A DNA stretch of 64,000 nt from Mesorhizobium sp. Pch-S (GCF_004136315.1 NZ_CP029562.1:3309501-3373500); one strand, 5' to 3'; positions 7,798 to 17,254 are shown, counted from the first letter of the stretch. Notes: generated from the letters alone by a model not told the origin. Made by a program: numbers and translations.

Positions 7798-9171
7798 TCA
7801 GGCTTCGGCCGCGAGAGCGCTGCGACGCGCTTCGATCTCTGCGGCCTGGTCGGATGCCAATCCGTTGAAAAGCAAGTTGAGCAGGATGGCGCACAGTGTG
7901 GCGAGGATGATCCCGCTTTCGGTAACGATGCTTGTCCATGCGGGGAGGTGAGCGAAAAAGCCTGGCGCCAGCATCGGGATCATGCCGACACCAACGCTGA
8001 CTGCGGCCACCAGAACGGACCCCTGGTTCTTCTCGAAGTCGACGGTCGAAAGGATGCGCACGCCCATCATGGCAACCATCGCAAACATCACGAGAGCCGC
8101 GCTGCCGAGCACAAAGGGCGGGGTCGAAGCGATCACATAGGCGAGCTTCGGGAATAGCCCGAGGGCGACGAGTATGAGACCACCGGCGGCGCAAACGTAG
8201 CGGCTCTTGACCCCTGTCAACGTAACCAGCCCGATGTTCTGGGAGAAGGATGTGTAGGGGAACGCGTTGAACATGCCACCGAGAACCGCGCCAAGTCCAT
8301 CGGCCCTAAGGCCCTTGACCAGGCGTGGCGGCGTTGTGGGGCGATCGACGATGGTGCCGAGCGCCAGAAACATTCCGGTGGATTCGACCATCGTGACCAG
8401 CATGACGAGACACATCGAAAGGATCGCCAGCGGATCGAAGACTGGCATGCCAAACGCAAAGGGGCGAATGAAGGCCAGCCAGGGTGTCTGGGACCATTCC
8501 GACAGGTTGATCTCGCCAATGGCAAAGGCAGCGACGAAACCGGCCGCAATTCCGACCAGCACCGCGACGTTGGCAAGAAAGCCCCTGGCGAAGCGGGACA
8601 GCATCAGGATCAGGATCAGCTCGCCAAGCGAGATGACGAGGTAGATGGGAGACCCGTATTTTGGGTTCGGACTGCCGTCGGGCAGCAAAGGTGGTCCTCC
8701 AGCCGCCCAATCGATGCCGACCTTCATGAGGCTGATACCAATGACAAGCAGCACCGAGCCCGTCACGACAGCTGGGAACAACCGAAGAAAGCGGCCCATC
8801 AGAGGGGCAAACAGGATGCCGAACACGCCCGATGCGATGATGGCGCCATAGATGCCCGGCAGTCCAAGCCCCGGGTTCATGCCGATGGCGATCATAGGGG
8901 CGATCGAGGTGAAGGTTACCCCCATCATCACAGGCATCCGCATTCCAAAGCCGGGCAATCCCAGCGACTGGATCAGCGATACGATGCCCGCGACGAACAC
9001 ATCCGCACTGAGGATGATGATCAGGTGCTCTTTGGGCAGATTCAGCGCCGCACCGAGTATCAACGGCACCACGACACAGGCCGAATACATGACTAGGACA
9101 TGCTGGAAACCCAAAACCGCCGTGCGGACGGGCGGCAGCCTGCGGTCTACTTCATGGACTTCAACTGACAT
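7798..9171 (-). CDS. NCS2-family xanthine/uracil-type permease
   Basis: A 457-residue protein with 12-14 hydrophobic segments, a nucleobase:cation symporter-2 transporter (PbuX/UacT/XanQ relatives). Seen are FQHVLVMYSACVVVPLILG in TM1, the conserved VTMVESTGMFLALG, and the NCS2 signature around FSQNIGLVTLTGVKSRYV. NCS2 proteins import xanthine, uric acid or uracil with protons. It is co-directional with the amidohydrolase downstream, 32 bases apart, so import and ring deamination form one unit. The LysR gene at 9290 is divergent and is the obvious regulator. Confidence 0.92.
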   Translation of the reverse strand: MSVEVHEVDRRLPPVRTAVLGFQHVLVMYSACVVVPLILGAALNLPKEHLIIILSADVFVAGIVSLIQSLGLPGFGMRMPVMMGVTFTSIAPMIAIGMNPGLGLPGIYGAIIASGVFGILFAPLMGRFLRLFPAVVTGSVLLVIGISLMKVGIDWAAGGPPLLPDGSPNPKYGSPIYLVISLGELILILMLSRFARGFLANVAVLVGIAAGFVAAFAIGEINLSEWSQTPWLAFIRPFAFGMPVFDPLAILSMCLVMLVTMVESTGMFLALGTIVDRPTTPPRLVKGLRADGLGAVLGGMFNAFPYTSFSQNIGLVTLTGVKSRYVCAAGGLILVALGLFPKLAYVIASTPPFVLGSAALVMFAMVAMMGVRILSTVDFEKNQGSVLVAAVSVGVGMIPMLAPGFFAHLPAWTSIVTESGIILATLCAILLNLLFNGLASDQAAEIEARRSALAAEA

Positions 9172-9289
9172 TTCTCCCTCCCTGGAAATGAATGCCGACG
9201 CCGAGGTCGAATGCCTCTTGTGCGTGCGGCAAGCGGAATATTGTGGAGGTTGCGCTGGCGTGTAAAATTGGGACCCATCTGGATTCCCG

Positions 9290-10195
9290 ATGGATCAAAT
9301 GGACCTCTCGCTCGACAAACTCTGGATTTTTCAAGCGGCCGCCCGCGAGAAATCGTTCTCTGAGACCGCTCGAAAACTCGGCAGGGCGCAATCGGTGGTA
9401 AGCAGCGCTATCGCTGATCTCGAAATTGATCTCGGTATTTCGTTGTTTGATAGGCAAGGACGCTACCCGCTGCTGACCCATGCGGGTGAAGCCCTTTTGC
9501 CGGAGGTGGAGGCCATCCTCTCGCACTGCGACAGCCTCCAGGAACGGGCCCATGCATTAAGCGGCACCTCGGAAGCACGGCTCTCGATCGTGATTGAAGA
9601 TGCTTTTCCTGCCGCTGAAATAGGCGGAGTGCTTGCGGCCGCCAGCCGGAAGTTTCCGGGCATCCAGCTCAACGTCCTGCAGCCGACGGGCGAGGGGATG
9701 GTCGATATGCTGATCAAGGGAGATGCGACTTTCGCGCTTGGATGTGCACGCCCGCATTACCCGCCAGGGATAAGCTTTCGCAGGCTGGGCGACGTTGTCC
9801 TGATCAACGCATCCCGGCACGACCATCCCTTGGCCCAGGTCGATGCGGTTCGGTTCTCCCATCTCGCCGACCACCTGCAGCTCTTTCTGGCAGGACAGAC
9901 CAAGCATCTCCTGACGAGCGAATATCTGAAATCCCCGCGCAGATGGGTCGTCCAAAGCCAGGCGTCGTTGCTCGACTTTCTAAGATCCGGCCTGGGATGG
10001 GCCATCGTTCCGAAACGGCTGGTGGCGCCGGACCTGCAGGCTGGTCTTGTGACCGAACTCAAGCTGGACGCGTATCCATTCACTGATTGGCGGGTCGGGC
10101 TCGATCTCGTGTGGAAGATCGACGACACACCCGGCATCGTCGCAGCTTGGCTGAAGGCGGAGTTGGGTCGAACCCATATTGGCAGCCGAGAATGA
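9290..10195 (+). CDS. LysR-family regulator of the purine permease unit
   Basis: A 301-residue LysR-type regulator. The N-terminal HTH (about 7-65) reads DKLWIFQAAAREKSFSETAR and AQSVVSSAIADLEIDLGISL; the effector-binding domain follows, with TFALGCARPHYPP and WAIVPKRL as typical elements. It is divergent from the NCS2 permease with a 118-base intergenic region, the classic arrangement for control of the neighbour and of itself. A CTTG-N9-CAAG dyad at 9217-9233 in that region is a possible, weak operator half. The inducer is probably the transported purine or a product. Confidence 0.88.
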   Translation: MDQMDLSLDKLWIFQAAAREKSFSETARKLGRAQSVVSSAIADLEIDLGISLFDRQGRYPLLTHAGEALLPEVEAILSHCDSLQERAHALSGTSEARLSIVIEDAFPAAEIGGVLAAASRKFPGIQLNVLQPTGEGMVDMLIKGDATFALGCARPHYPPGISFRRLGDVVLINASRHDHPLAQVDAVRFSHLADHLQLFLAGQTKHLLTSEYLKSPRRWVVQSQASLLDFLRSGLGWAIVPKRLVAPDLQAGLVTELKLDAYPFTDWRVGLDLVWKIDDTPGIVAAWLKAELGRTHIGSRE

Positions 10196-10364
10196 ACGTG
10201 CGGGAGCGGCATGGAGACCGCTGTGTGAAAAGTTCACTCCGGCAGCTTTGCGCCTTCATTTCGAACGCACGACCGAGCGGCTTCGTATCCCGAAAGCAGC
10301 CGCTTTGCACGAAGCCGCGCTATCTATGCAATGAGGCTGCCAAACAACTCGCGCCCGACAGAAT

Positions 10365-11054
10365 TCACGGCGTGAGCCCCGCACATTGGGCGGTGTTGCG
10401 GATGTGCGATTCCATCTCGTGCTTTGCACCAGCGCTATCGCTGGTTGTCAGCGCCTTGATGATGCGCCGGTGCTCGGCGATGGAATCTTTCATGCGTTCC
10501 GGATTGGTGATGGGAATCGGCTGGCGCTGTGTTTCGGCCAACTGGTCGCGCATCGTCTCATAGAGCGTGCGTAGCACGGCATTTGAGCAGGCTGAGACGA
10601 TGATGGCGTGGAATTCGAGGTCTGCCTCGACGTTGGCCAGCCGGTCCTGCCGGGCCCAGCCTTCTTCCATAACGCGGGTGGCTGCTTCCATCTGTTCAAG
10701 CTGCAACTGTGTTAATCGTCCGGCGGCCAGTCGTGCGATTTCCCCTTCGAGCATGATACGGGTCTGGAACACGTCGAAGACCGAAAAGCTCTCCGAATAA
10801 CGCCAGGGCGCCATATGGCCCGTCTGACCTTGCGGTGGGCTGGCAACGAACGTTCCCCTGCCAGGTTCCGTCTTCAAAAGGCCGAGCGTTTCGAGCGTCA
10901 GCAGTGCTTCACGGAGTGACGCGCGGCTGATGCCGAAGTTTTGTGAGAACTCGCGTTGCGACGGAATCTTTTCGCCCGGCTTCAGTGTCCCGCCCGTGAT
11001 CATGGCCTGGATTTCCCGAGCCACTGACTGCGGAAGAAGCGTCTTGTTCAGCAT
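10365..11054 (-). CDS. FadR-type (GntR/FCD) transcriptional regulator
   Basis: A 229-residue GntR-superfamily regulator of the FadR/FCD subgroup. The winged HTH (about 10-70) has PGEKIPSQREFSQNFGISRA, SLREALLTLETLGLL and TEPGRGTFVA; the helical FCD domain follows, with the metal-binding type residues of ADLEFHAIIV and EHRRIIKAL. ATG at 11054 is preceded by AGAGG at proper spacing; a TTG six codons earlier is the alternative. It faces the ABC transporter operon, with a 29-bp palindrome of FadR type in between, so it very likely represses that operon until a catabolite binds. Confidence 0.92.
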   Translation of the reverse strand: MLNKTLLPQSVAREIQAMITGGTLKPGEKIPSQREFSQNFGISRASLREALLTLETLGLLKTEPGRGTFVASPPQGQTGHMAPWRYSESFSVFDVFQTRIMLEGEIARLAAGRLTQLQLEQMEAATRVMEEGWARQDRLANVEADLEFHAIIVSACSNAVLRTLYETMRDQLAETQRQPIPITNPERMKDSIAEHRRIIKALTTSDSAGAKHEMESHIRNTAQCAGLTP

Positions 11055-11144
11055 TCTCACCCTCTTCTTCAACCCCGCGGGAGCGGGGTGTTCAAATCTA
11101 TTTTCGACCGGTGGCCTTGCAAAGCGGAAAGAGCCGTGTTTCTG

Positions 11145-11173
11145 TGGTCTAACTGGTCTGACCAGTTAGACCA
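11145..11173 (+). promoter_or_regulatory. FadR-type operator, 29-bp perfect palindrome
   Basis: Two perfect 14-base arms, TGGTCTAACTGGTC and its reverse complement, around a single central T. The core TGGTCTGACCA fits the TNGTNNNACNA consensus of FadR/FCD regulators, and the inner 17 bases match the classic E. coli FadR box pattern. It lies between the FadR-type gene (starts 11054, minus) and the binding-protein gene (starts 11211, plus). Confidence 0.85.
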
Positions 11174-11210
11174 TGTAGAAGACTTCGAAATCAAAAGGCA
11201 AGGGGAGCCC

Positions 11211-12008
11211 ATGACACTGGCATCAAAACTCAAAACGATCCTGCTTTCCGCAACTTGCGCCGTCGTTGGCGTCGTGGCCGCGCACGCTGCCGACCTCACG
11301 GTGGGGGCCAACATCGGCAACGTCCCTTGGGAATTCCAGGATGCGGACGGCAAAGTCGCTGGATTCGAGATCGATCTCGTCAACGAAATCGGCAAGCGGC
11401 TCGGCAAGTCGGTCGAGTTCGTCAACACACCTTTCAACGGCCTGTTTTCAGCCGTTCAGTCGGGGCGGATCAATATTGGCATCTCCTCGATCACCATCAC
11501 CGACAAGCGACTGGAGTCGGTCGCCTTCGCGCAGCCCTATTATGACAGCGATCAGTCACTCACCGTGACCGCATCCTCGGGCATAACCGGACTCAAGGGA
11601 ATGGATAGTAAGGTGATCGGCGTCGATACCGGGTCGACCGGAGATATGTGGGCCGACAAGCACAAGGCCGACTACAAGTTTGGTGAAATCCGCCGTTTCG
11701 AGGGCCTTTCCCCGGCGATGCTCGATCTCGTCGCCGGGCGGATTGACGGCTATGTCAGCGACATTCCCGCACTCCTCTATTACGTCAAGGACAAGCCCGA
11801 TCTGAAGGTCGTCGAACGTATCCCGACCGGCGAAAAATACTCGATGATGTTCAAGAAGGGTGATCCGCTCGCCGCGGAAGTGAACGCGGTGATCACGACC
11901 CTGAAAAAGGAAGGTTTCGTCGCGAAACTGCACGAAACCTGGTTTGGCGCAAAAGCGGAGGAAGCGACCTCCACTGTCGCCGTCTTCGACATGCCGGCTG
12001 CCAAGTAG
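11211..12008 (+). CDS. ABC transporter substrate-binding protein, polar amino acid type
   Basis: A 265-residue periplasmic solute-binding protein of family 3 (HisJ/GlnH-like). A Sec signal peptide covers about residues 1-25 (ILLSATCAVVGVVAAHAA). The mature part shows the family features VPWEFQDADGKVAGFEIDLV, SVEFVNTPFNGLFSAVQSG and ISSITITDKRLESVAFAQPY. It captures a polar amino acid or related small nitrogen compound for the permease and ATPase that follow. AAGGGGAG stands 6 bases before the ATG at 11211. The longer in-frame start at 11088 would run through the FadR operator and is rejected. First gene of the operon. Confidence 0.93.
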   Translation: MTLASKLKTILLSATCAVVGVVAAHAADLTVGANIGNVPWEFQDADGKVAGFEIDLVNEIGKRLGKSVEFVNTPFNGLFSAVQSGRINIGISSITITDKRLESVAFAQPYYDSDQSLTVTASSGITGLKGMDSKVIGVDTGSTGDMWADKHKADYKFGEIRRFEGLSPAMLDLVAGRIDGYVSDIPALLYYVKDKPDLKVVERIPTGEKYSMMFKKGDPLAAEVNAVITTLKKEGFVAKLHETWFGAKAEEATSTVAVFDMPAAK

Positions 12009-12080
12009 CCAACCAACCGGTGTAGCCTCCGACCGGCGAAGCCTCGGGCTTCGCCGGCCTCCCAAGGGAGCCGTCGTGGC

Positions 12081-12752
12081 ATGAATCTCATCGATACCTT
12101 CTTCAACGTCAGAGTGCTGCTCGACAGCCTGCCGCAGCTGTTGCGTGGGCTCGTCGTCACGCTTCAGATCGGCGTTACCAGCATTCTTTGCGGATTGGCC
12201 GGGGGGCTTTTCCTGGCTGTTGCCCGTCTTTATTCGCCAGCGGTCTTCAAGCCTTTCATCCGGATCTATGTCGACTTCTTCCGGTCGATTCCGCTGCTGG
12301 TTCTTCTGATCGTCGTCTACTACGCGCTGCCCTTTGTCGGGATAAAGCTCTCTCCTCTGTTGTCCGCGGTGACGGCACTCACGCTTGTTTCAGCCGCCTA
12401 TACAGCCGAAATCTTCCGCGCAGGCATCGAAGCGATACCGCGAGGGCAGTTCGAAGCATCGGCGGCCTTGGGCCTCTCGAACAGACATACGATGATCGAC
12501 GTCATCCTGCCGCAGGCAATCCGGGTCGTCATTCCGCCGCTGACCAACAATTGCATCAACGTGCTCAAGGATACTGCGCTCGCGTCGGTCGTTGCGATGC
12601 CAGACCTGTTGAAGCAGGCCACCCAGGCGCAATCGCTTGCCGCCAACCCGACACCGCTGATCGGTGCGGCGGCCATCTATGTCGTGCTGCTCTGGCCGCT
12701 GGTGACCATGGTTGCCAGGTTCGAAAAACGTTTCAGCCGAGGGAGACGCTGA
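12081..12752 (+). CDS. Amino acid ABC transporter permease (HisM/GlnP type)
   Basis: A 223-residue inner-membrane permease with about five transmembrane helices. It has the HisMQ family N-terminus ([20 protein letters not shown]), [12 protein letters not shown], and the EAA loop that docks the ATPase ([20 protein letters not shown]). It sits 72 bases after the binding protein, and its stop overlaps the start of the ATPase gene (TGATG). Only one permease is present, so the channel is probably a homodimer. Confidence 0.93.
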   Translation: MNLIDTFFNVRVLLDSLPQLLRGLVVTLQIGVTSILCGLAGGLFLAVARLYSPAVFKPFIRIYVDFFRSIPLLVLLIVVYYALPFVGIKLSPLLSAVTALTLVSAAYTAEIFRAGIEAIPRGQFEASAALGLSNRHTMIDVILPQAIRVVIPPLTNNCINVLKDTALASVVAMPDLLKQATQAQSLAANPTPLIGAAAIYVVLLWPLVTMVARFEKRFSRGRR

Positions 12753-13489
12753 TGGCTGCTCTCATTTCCATCCGTGGCCTGACGAAAGCGTTCGGCCAGT
12801 TCACCGTCCTTCACGGCATCGATCTCGACATCGCCGAAGGCGAGGTGGTTTGTGTCATCGGACCTTCCGGTTCCGGGAAGTCCACGTTGATCCGCTGCAT
12901 AAACCATCTGGAGACTTTCGATTCCGGGTGCAGCATCACGGTGGATGGTATCCGCGTCGGGCAGGGGGCGGCTCTCGCCAAGGTACGTGCCGAAGTCGGC
13001 ATGGTGTTCCAGTCGTTCAACCTGTTCCCGCACATGACGGTGCTGCGCAACGTCATGCTGGCGCCGATGCGGGTGCGGGGAACTGCGCTGTCGGAAGCCG
13101 AGCGCAAGGCGCGGGAACTGCTTGCTCGTGTTGGTATCGCCGAGCAGGCCGACAAGTATCCCTCGCAGCTCTCGGGTGGGCAGCAGCAGCGCGTGGCCAT
13201 CGCACGTGCGCTGGCCATGGAGCCGAAGGCACTGCTCTTCGATGAGCCGACCTCGGCTCTCGATCCGGAAATGGTTGGCGAAGTGCTTGACGTTATGCGC
13301 ACGCTGGCCGGCTCCGGCGTCACCATGATCGTCGTCACACATGAGATGGGCTTTGCGCGCCAGGTCGCCGATCGCGTCATCTTCATGGATGGCGGGCGCA
13401 TCGTGGAGGTGGGAACGCCCTCAGCCATATTCGATACCCCTCGCGAAGAACGTACACGCGGTTTTCTGCGCGCCGTCCTCAATCATTGA
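12752..13489 (+). CDS. Amino acid ABC transporter ATPase (GlnQ/HisP type)
   Basis: A 245-residue ATPase with Walker A (GPSGSGKST, near residues 38-46), Q-loop ([14 protein letters not shown]), signature [15 protein letters not shown], Walker [12 protein letters not shown] and the H-loop (VTHEMGFA). All are intact and close to GlnQ/HisP. It drives the transporter made with the preceding permease and binding protein. The ATG at 12752 shares a base with the permease stop codon, indicating coupled translation. The next gene follows about 27 bases downstream in the same operon. Confidence 0.94.
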   Translation: MAALISIRGLTKAFGQFTVLHGIDLDIAEGEVVCVIGPSGSGKSTLIRCINHLETFDSGCSITVDGIRVGQGAALAKVRAEVGMVFQSFNLFPHMTVLRNVMLAPMRVRGTALSEAERKARELLARVGIAEQADKYPSQLSGGQQQRVAIARALAMEPKALLFDEPTSALDPEMVGEVLDVMRTLAGSGVTMIVVTHEMGFARQVADRVIFMDGGRIVEVGTPSAIFDTPREERTRGFLRAVLNH

Positions 13490-13515
13490 AAACCACGCCC
13501 CAAAGGATGATACGA

Positions 13516-14793
13516 ATGGCCATCACCAATCCGTTGGACATCGATTTCGCTCGCGCCCAGTTTCCTGGCCTCGCGCGCGGTTGGACCTTTTTCGACAACG
13601 CCGGTGGATCGCAGATCCTCCAGAGCGCGCTCGATCGCATAAACACGTTCCTGATCGAGAAGAATGTTCAGATCGGCGGTTCCTACGCGGTGTCGCAGGA
13701 TGCGGCGAAAGCGCTTTATGAGGCGCGCACTGCCGCCATGCATCTGGTCAACGCTAGCCGGCCGGAAGAGATCGTGTTCGGAAGCTCGACGACCGCACTG
13801 CTGCAGAATCTGGCTCGCGCCATGGCAAGCCAATTCGAACCTGGCGACGAAATCGTCGTCACCGTCAGCGACCATGAGTCAAACATAGGCCCATGGGACA
13901 GGTTGCAGGCAGTGGGAGTGGTCGTGAAGTTCTGGCCTCTCGACAGGAAGACCCTGGCGCTGGACCTCGCCGACCTCGAGCCGCTGATGAGCGAGCGCAC
14001 GAAACTCGTCTGCGTATCCCATGCCTCGAACATCCTCGGCGCGATCAATCCGGTTCGCGAGATTGCCGACTTCGTTCATGGCCGGAATGCCAAGTTGTGT
14101 GTCGATGCGGTGGCCTACGCACCGCACCGGGCTGTGGACGTGCAGGCATTCGATGCGGACTATTATGTCTTCAGCCTCTACAAGACCTACGGGCCGCACT
14201 ATGCATTGATGTACGGGAAGTACGATCTCCTGCTGGAGCTCGACACGCTCTATCACTACTTCTACGGCAAGGACAAAGTCCCCGGCAAACTGGAGCCAGG
14301 CAATCCGAACTACGAACTTGCCTATGCGACCTGCGGGATCGTCGATTACTTCTGCGAACTTGGCGCGCGCGCTGGCGCGACCGGTTCGGTGCGCCAGAAG
14401 ATCGAAGCGGCGTTCGAAGCCATCACACAACAGGAAGATGCCCTTGCGGAGCGGCTGCTGGCGTATCTGCGCCAGCGCAACGATTGCGAGGTCATCGGGC
14501 AGGCCGTCAATCGGGACAGCAAACGCGTTCCCACGATCTCCTTCCGTTTTGACGGGCGCGATGCGGCCGAGATCTGCAAGGCCATAGACGGGGAAAATAT
14601 CGCTATCCGGTACGGCGATTTCCACTCCCGCCGGCTGGCCGAATATCTCGATGTCACCGACCGCAACGGGATGCTTCGTGTCTCGATGGTGCACTACAAC
14701 ACGCTCGAAGAGGTCGACCGCCTGACGGCTGCATTCGACCGCGTGCTTTCGAGCGATACCGGAACCGTTGTGCAAGCACGGCGCCTCCGCTGA
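13516..14793 (+). CDS. Cysteine desulfurase-like class V aminotransferase (VC1184 type)
   Basis: A 425-residue PLP enzyme of aminotransferase class V. It begins DFARAQFPGLARGWTFFDNA, has SASTT-like cofactor contacts (VFGSSTTALLQNLA), the PLP-ring aspartate D197 (CVDAVAYAPH) and the Schiff-base lysine K223 (FSLYKTYGPH). The pattern matches the 'cysteine desulfurase-like, VC1184' family, whose reaction is not established. There is no obvious catalytic cysteine loop of IscS/SufS type, so iron-sulfur assembly is unlikely. In this operon it may act on a transported amino acid or on a product of the hydrolase next door. AAAGGA precedes the ATG at 13516. Confidence 0.85.
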   Translation: MAITNPLDIDFARAQFPGLARGWTFFDNAGGSQILQSALDRINTFLIEKNVQIGGSYAVSQDAAKALYEARTAAMHLVNASRPEEIVFGSSTTALLQNLARAMASQFEPGDEIVVTVSDHESNIGPWDRLQAVGVVVKFWPLDRKTLALDLADLEPLMSERTKLVCVSHASNILGAINPVREIADFVHGRNAKLCVDAVAYAPHRAVDVQAFDADYYVFSLYKTYGPHYALMYGKYDLLLELDTLYHYFYGKDKVPGKLEPGNPNYELAYATCGIVDYFCELGARAGATGSVRQKIEAAFEAITQQEDALAERLLAYLRQRNDCEVIGQAVNRDSKRVPTISFRFDGRDAAEICKAIDGENIAIRYGDFHSRRLAEYLDVTDRNGMLRVSMVHYNTLEEVDRLTAAFDRVLSSDTGTVVQARRLR

Positions 14794-14814
14794 ATGCTTG
14801 GGCGGAGAGCGGCG

Positions 14815-16242
14815 ATGCATTTCGACACGGTTATCCGCCACGGAACGGTCGTGACGGCGAGCGACGTCTTCAAGAGCGATGTCGGTATCATTGATGGTCG
14901 GGTTGCAGCTCTTGCAGCCGGGCTGGCAGATGCCGACGAGATCATCGATGCGAGGGGCCTCTATGTCATGCCCGGCGGCATAGACAGCCATGTCCATCTC
15001 GATCAGCCGTCAGGTCCCGGCATCGTCATGGCGGACGGTTTCGATAGCGGTACACGATCGGCGGCGATTGGAGGCAATACGACAGTTCTGGCTTTCTGCA
15101 TGCAGGAGAAGGGCCAGAGCCTGCGTAGCGCGCTGAAGGCCTATCATGCCAAGGCAGAAGGACACTGCCATGTCGATGCGGCGTTCCATCTCGTGATCAC
15201 CGATCCATCCGCCGCGGTTCTGGGCCAGGAACTGCCGGCCCTGGTGGCAGATGGCTACACGTCCATCAAGATCTTCATGACCTATGAGGGTTTGCGACTG
15301 CGCGACGACGAAATCCTGTCGACCCTCGATGCCGCCCGGCGAACCGGCGCACTGGCCATGGTTCATTGCGAAAACGAAGATGCGATCCGATACCTGATTG
15401 GCCGCCATGAAGCGGAAGGGTTGCTCGAGCCCAGATATCACGCCACGACCCGGCCCATAGCGGCGGAGCGCGAAGCAACGCATCGGGCATTGTCGCTTGC
15501 CGAAATCGTCGACACGCCGATCGTGATCGTTCACGTTTCCAACCGGCAGGCGATGGAAGAAATTCGCCGCGCACGGGAGCGGGGACAGAAGATCGCGGGC
15601 GAGACATGTCCGCAATATCTGATGCTGACAGCGGAGGATCTGGACGGCGACGCGCTTGAGGGCGCGAAGTATGTCTGTTCGCCGCCGCCTCGCGACCGGG
15701 AAAGCCAGGAGGCTTGCTGGAATGGTATCGAGCAGGGCGTATTCGAGCTGTTCTCCTCGGATCATTGCCCGTTTCGGTTCAACGACAGCGAGGGGAAATC
15801 AAACGAACGGGGCAAGCAGAGCTTTCGCTGGATCCCCAATGGCATTCCTGGTGTTGCCACCCGGTTGCCGATCCTCTTTTCGGAAGGGGTGGTGAAGGGG
15901 CGGATCGACCTCAATCAGTTCGTTGCGGTGACGTCGACCAACCACGCGAAGCTCTATGGCCTCTACCCGCGCAAGGGAACAATCGCGATCGGCGCGGATG
16001 CCGATATCGCGCTGTGGGATCCCGACCAGGAGGTGGTGATCACCAACGATATCCTTCAACACGGTTCGGACTATACGCCCTATGAAGGATTGGCGGTGCG
16101 AGGATGGCCGGTACGTACGCTTCTGCGTGGGCAAACCATCATGCAGGACGGCCATCTCAGCAAGGCGACGGCCTCCGGCATTTATCTTCGCAGAACCCTG
16201 TCATCGCTGGCGCGCAATTGCGCTGAAACGAACTCCGTTTGA
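14815..16242 (+). CDS. Dihydropyrimidinase/hydantoinase-like cyclic amidase
   Basis: A 475-residue member of the dihydropyrimidinase/D-hydantoinase branch of the amidohydrolases. Metal ligands H59/H61 (GGIDSHVHLDQ), the carboxylated lysine K152 (SIKIFMTYEG), later histidines in ALAMVHCENED and IVIVHVSN, and an Asp in LFSSDHCPF are all present. It opens cyclic ureides such as dihydropyrimidines or hydantoins to N-carbamoyl amino acids. No carbamoylase gene follows, so the next step must be encoded elsewhere or the substrate differs. GGAG stands 7 bases before the ATG at 14815. Last gene of the FadR-controlled operon. Confidence 0.9.
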   Translation: MHFDTVIRHGTVVTASDVFKSDVGIIDGRVAALAAGLADADEIIDARGLYVMPGGIDSHVHLDQPSGPGIVMADGFDSGTRSAAIGGNTTVLAFCMQEKGQSLRSALKAYHAKAEGHCHVDAAFHLVITDPSAAVLGQELPALVADGYTSIKIFMTYEGLRLRDDEILSTLDAARRTGALAMVHCENEDAIRYLIGRHEAEGLLEPRYHATTRPIAAEREATHRALSLAEIVDTPIVIVHVSNRQAMEEIRRARERGQKIAGETCPQYLMLTAEDLDGDALEGAKYVCSPPPRDRESQEACWNGIEQGVFELFSSDHCPFRFNDSEGKSNERGKQSFRWIPNGIPGVATRLPILFSEGVVKGRIDLNQFVAVTSTNHAKLYGLYPRKGTIAIGADADIALWDPDQEVVITNDILQHGSDYTPYEGLAVRGWPVRTLLRGQTIMQDGHLSKATASGIYLRRTLSSLARNCAETNSV

Positions 16243-16673
16243 ATTGGCTCAGATTGCATCGGAACATATCGATCGTTGGCTGCAAACTGACCCCCTGCAA
16301 CCACACCGACAGTTCTGCTTCCTACTGGCAGTCATGGAAATCCAGGTCAGTTGCGGCCCATGCAGGCGCGACTGTGCGGCGACACAAGCCAGGGCTTAGC
16401 CTCTCGCGCTGATCGGTATGGGCCCGGATGGATTGATAGGTGCTGACGGCCGCGCAAGCACTTCTTGTTGCCACATAGTGCCGATAAGCGCACCCGGCGC
16501 CCCATTTGATGGCGCGTCTCAGGCACCGCCCGCTCAGCTTCGGCTGGGCGGGCTCTTTTGATTTCAGAAGCGTTAAGGATTTTGGAACTCCGGGCGAAAA
16601 GCTGACTTTTTGGGTTCAGGCAGCGAGAGATGCCCGCAGTCAAAATGTTCGATCATATCAAACGGAGCTTCAT
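16243..16673. other. Intergenic region holding a strong terminator
   Basis: 431 bases between the hydantoinase-like gene and the small protein at 16674. Apart from the hairpin at 16528-16559, nothing convincing is seen. A GGAAC at 16581 has no matching -10 element. Confidence 0.5.
16528..16559 (+). terminator. Rho-independent terminator
   Basis: An 11-bp GC-rich stem (GCCCGCTCAGC with GCTGGGCGGGC, one G-T pair) capped by a TTCG tetraloop, then TCTTTT. It probably ends the catabolic operon, although it lies 285 bases after the last stop. Confidence 0.85.
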
Positions 16674-16925
16674 ATGACCGTCCAACGCTCGGCAATCAGC
16701 GGGATTGCCTTTCCTGGCGATATGGATGCGCTGCACCGCATCTACGACAGCCTCTGCAACGAGCGTGGATTTTGTCATGGCAGCCCGGCCGCCCAGGACT
16801 TGGCCAGAGCGACGATGAGTCTGTTTTCCCAAGGCGTCTCCGACGAAAGCGAAATCCGGGAAAGCATCGCGATCTACCTGGGCCGAAAATCGCCAGCAGC
16901 AACTCTGTTGCACGGGGGACAGTGA
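16674..16925 (+). CDS. Small rhizobial protein, paralogue family copy 1
   Basis: An 83-residue protein with two further copies in this window (41118-41375 and 51872-52126). The shared core is a G-[IL]-x-[FY]-P-x-D opening, a central [RG]IYD and [GF]xxxGSxAAxDLAxAxM block, then LFxQGxxxxxEIxExxxxYLxRK. It is probably helical and cytoplasmic; no known motif is recognised. ACGGAG lies 7-8 bases before the ATG. This type of protein seems confined to rhizobia and relatives, from memory only. Its function is unknown. Confidence 0.8.
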   Translation: MTVQRSAISGIAFPGDMDALHRIYDSLCNERGFCHGSPAAQDLARATMSLFSQGVSDESEIRESIAIYLGRKSPAATLLHGGQ

Positions 16926-17254
16926 TGGCTTCGTTCAAGCCGGTAATGTCGCCGCGAGAGGTTATGAATTCCCCGTTTCCTGCATGCATCGCGGTGTGAA
17001 AGCGCTGTCCATGACCCTGCCGAACACGGCGAAAGCACAGTCGCAGGCGAAATGCATTGCGGTCAAAGCTGAAGCAAGCACAGCCTGGGAAGCGGTCCAA
17101 GCCGCTTCACAGGCTGTCCTTGCTTACCTACCGAGAGTTGGCTTCCAGGCGTGGAGGGGCAGCCTCGCGCTGAGGCTGAATGACCGCGCCGAGCGGATGG
17201 CAGGCGGTCAACTTTCGGTCTGCCGGTAAAGAGCAACCCGGTTCTGACCTGGGC
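16926..17254. other. Convergent intergenic region, no gene seen
   Basis: 329 bases between the small protein gene (+) and the end of htpG (-). A short frame at 16984-17229 has no ribosome binding site or family pattern. Confidence 0.45.

Noticed and set aside
7766..8194. Longer version of the amidohydrolase (606 codons)
   Set aside because: The extra part is antisense-frame overlap with the permease gene on the same strand and has no likeness; the family length is met from 7765.
12188..12751. Apparent fusion of a long N-terminus to the ABC ATPase
   Set aside because: It is an out-of-frame reading of the permease gene; the ATPase begins at 12752.
13879..14997. A 372-codon minus-strand frame
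   Set aside because: It is the complement of the class V aminotransferase-like gene, a high-GC shadow.
16581..16610. EcfG promoter upstream of paralogue copy 1
   Set aside because: GGAAC is followed by ACTT/CTTT at the -10 position, which does not fit.
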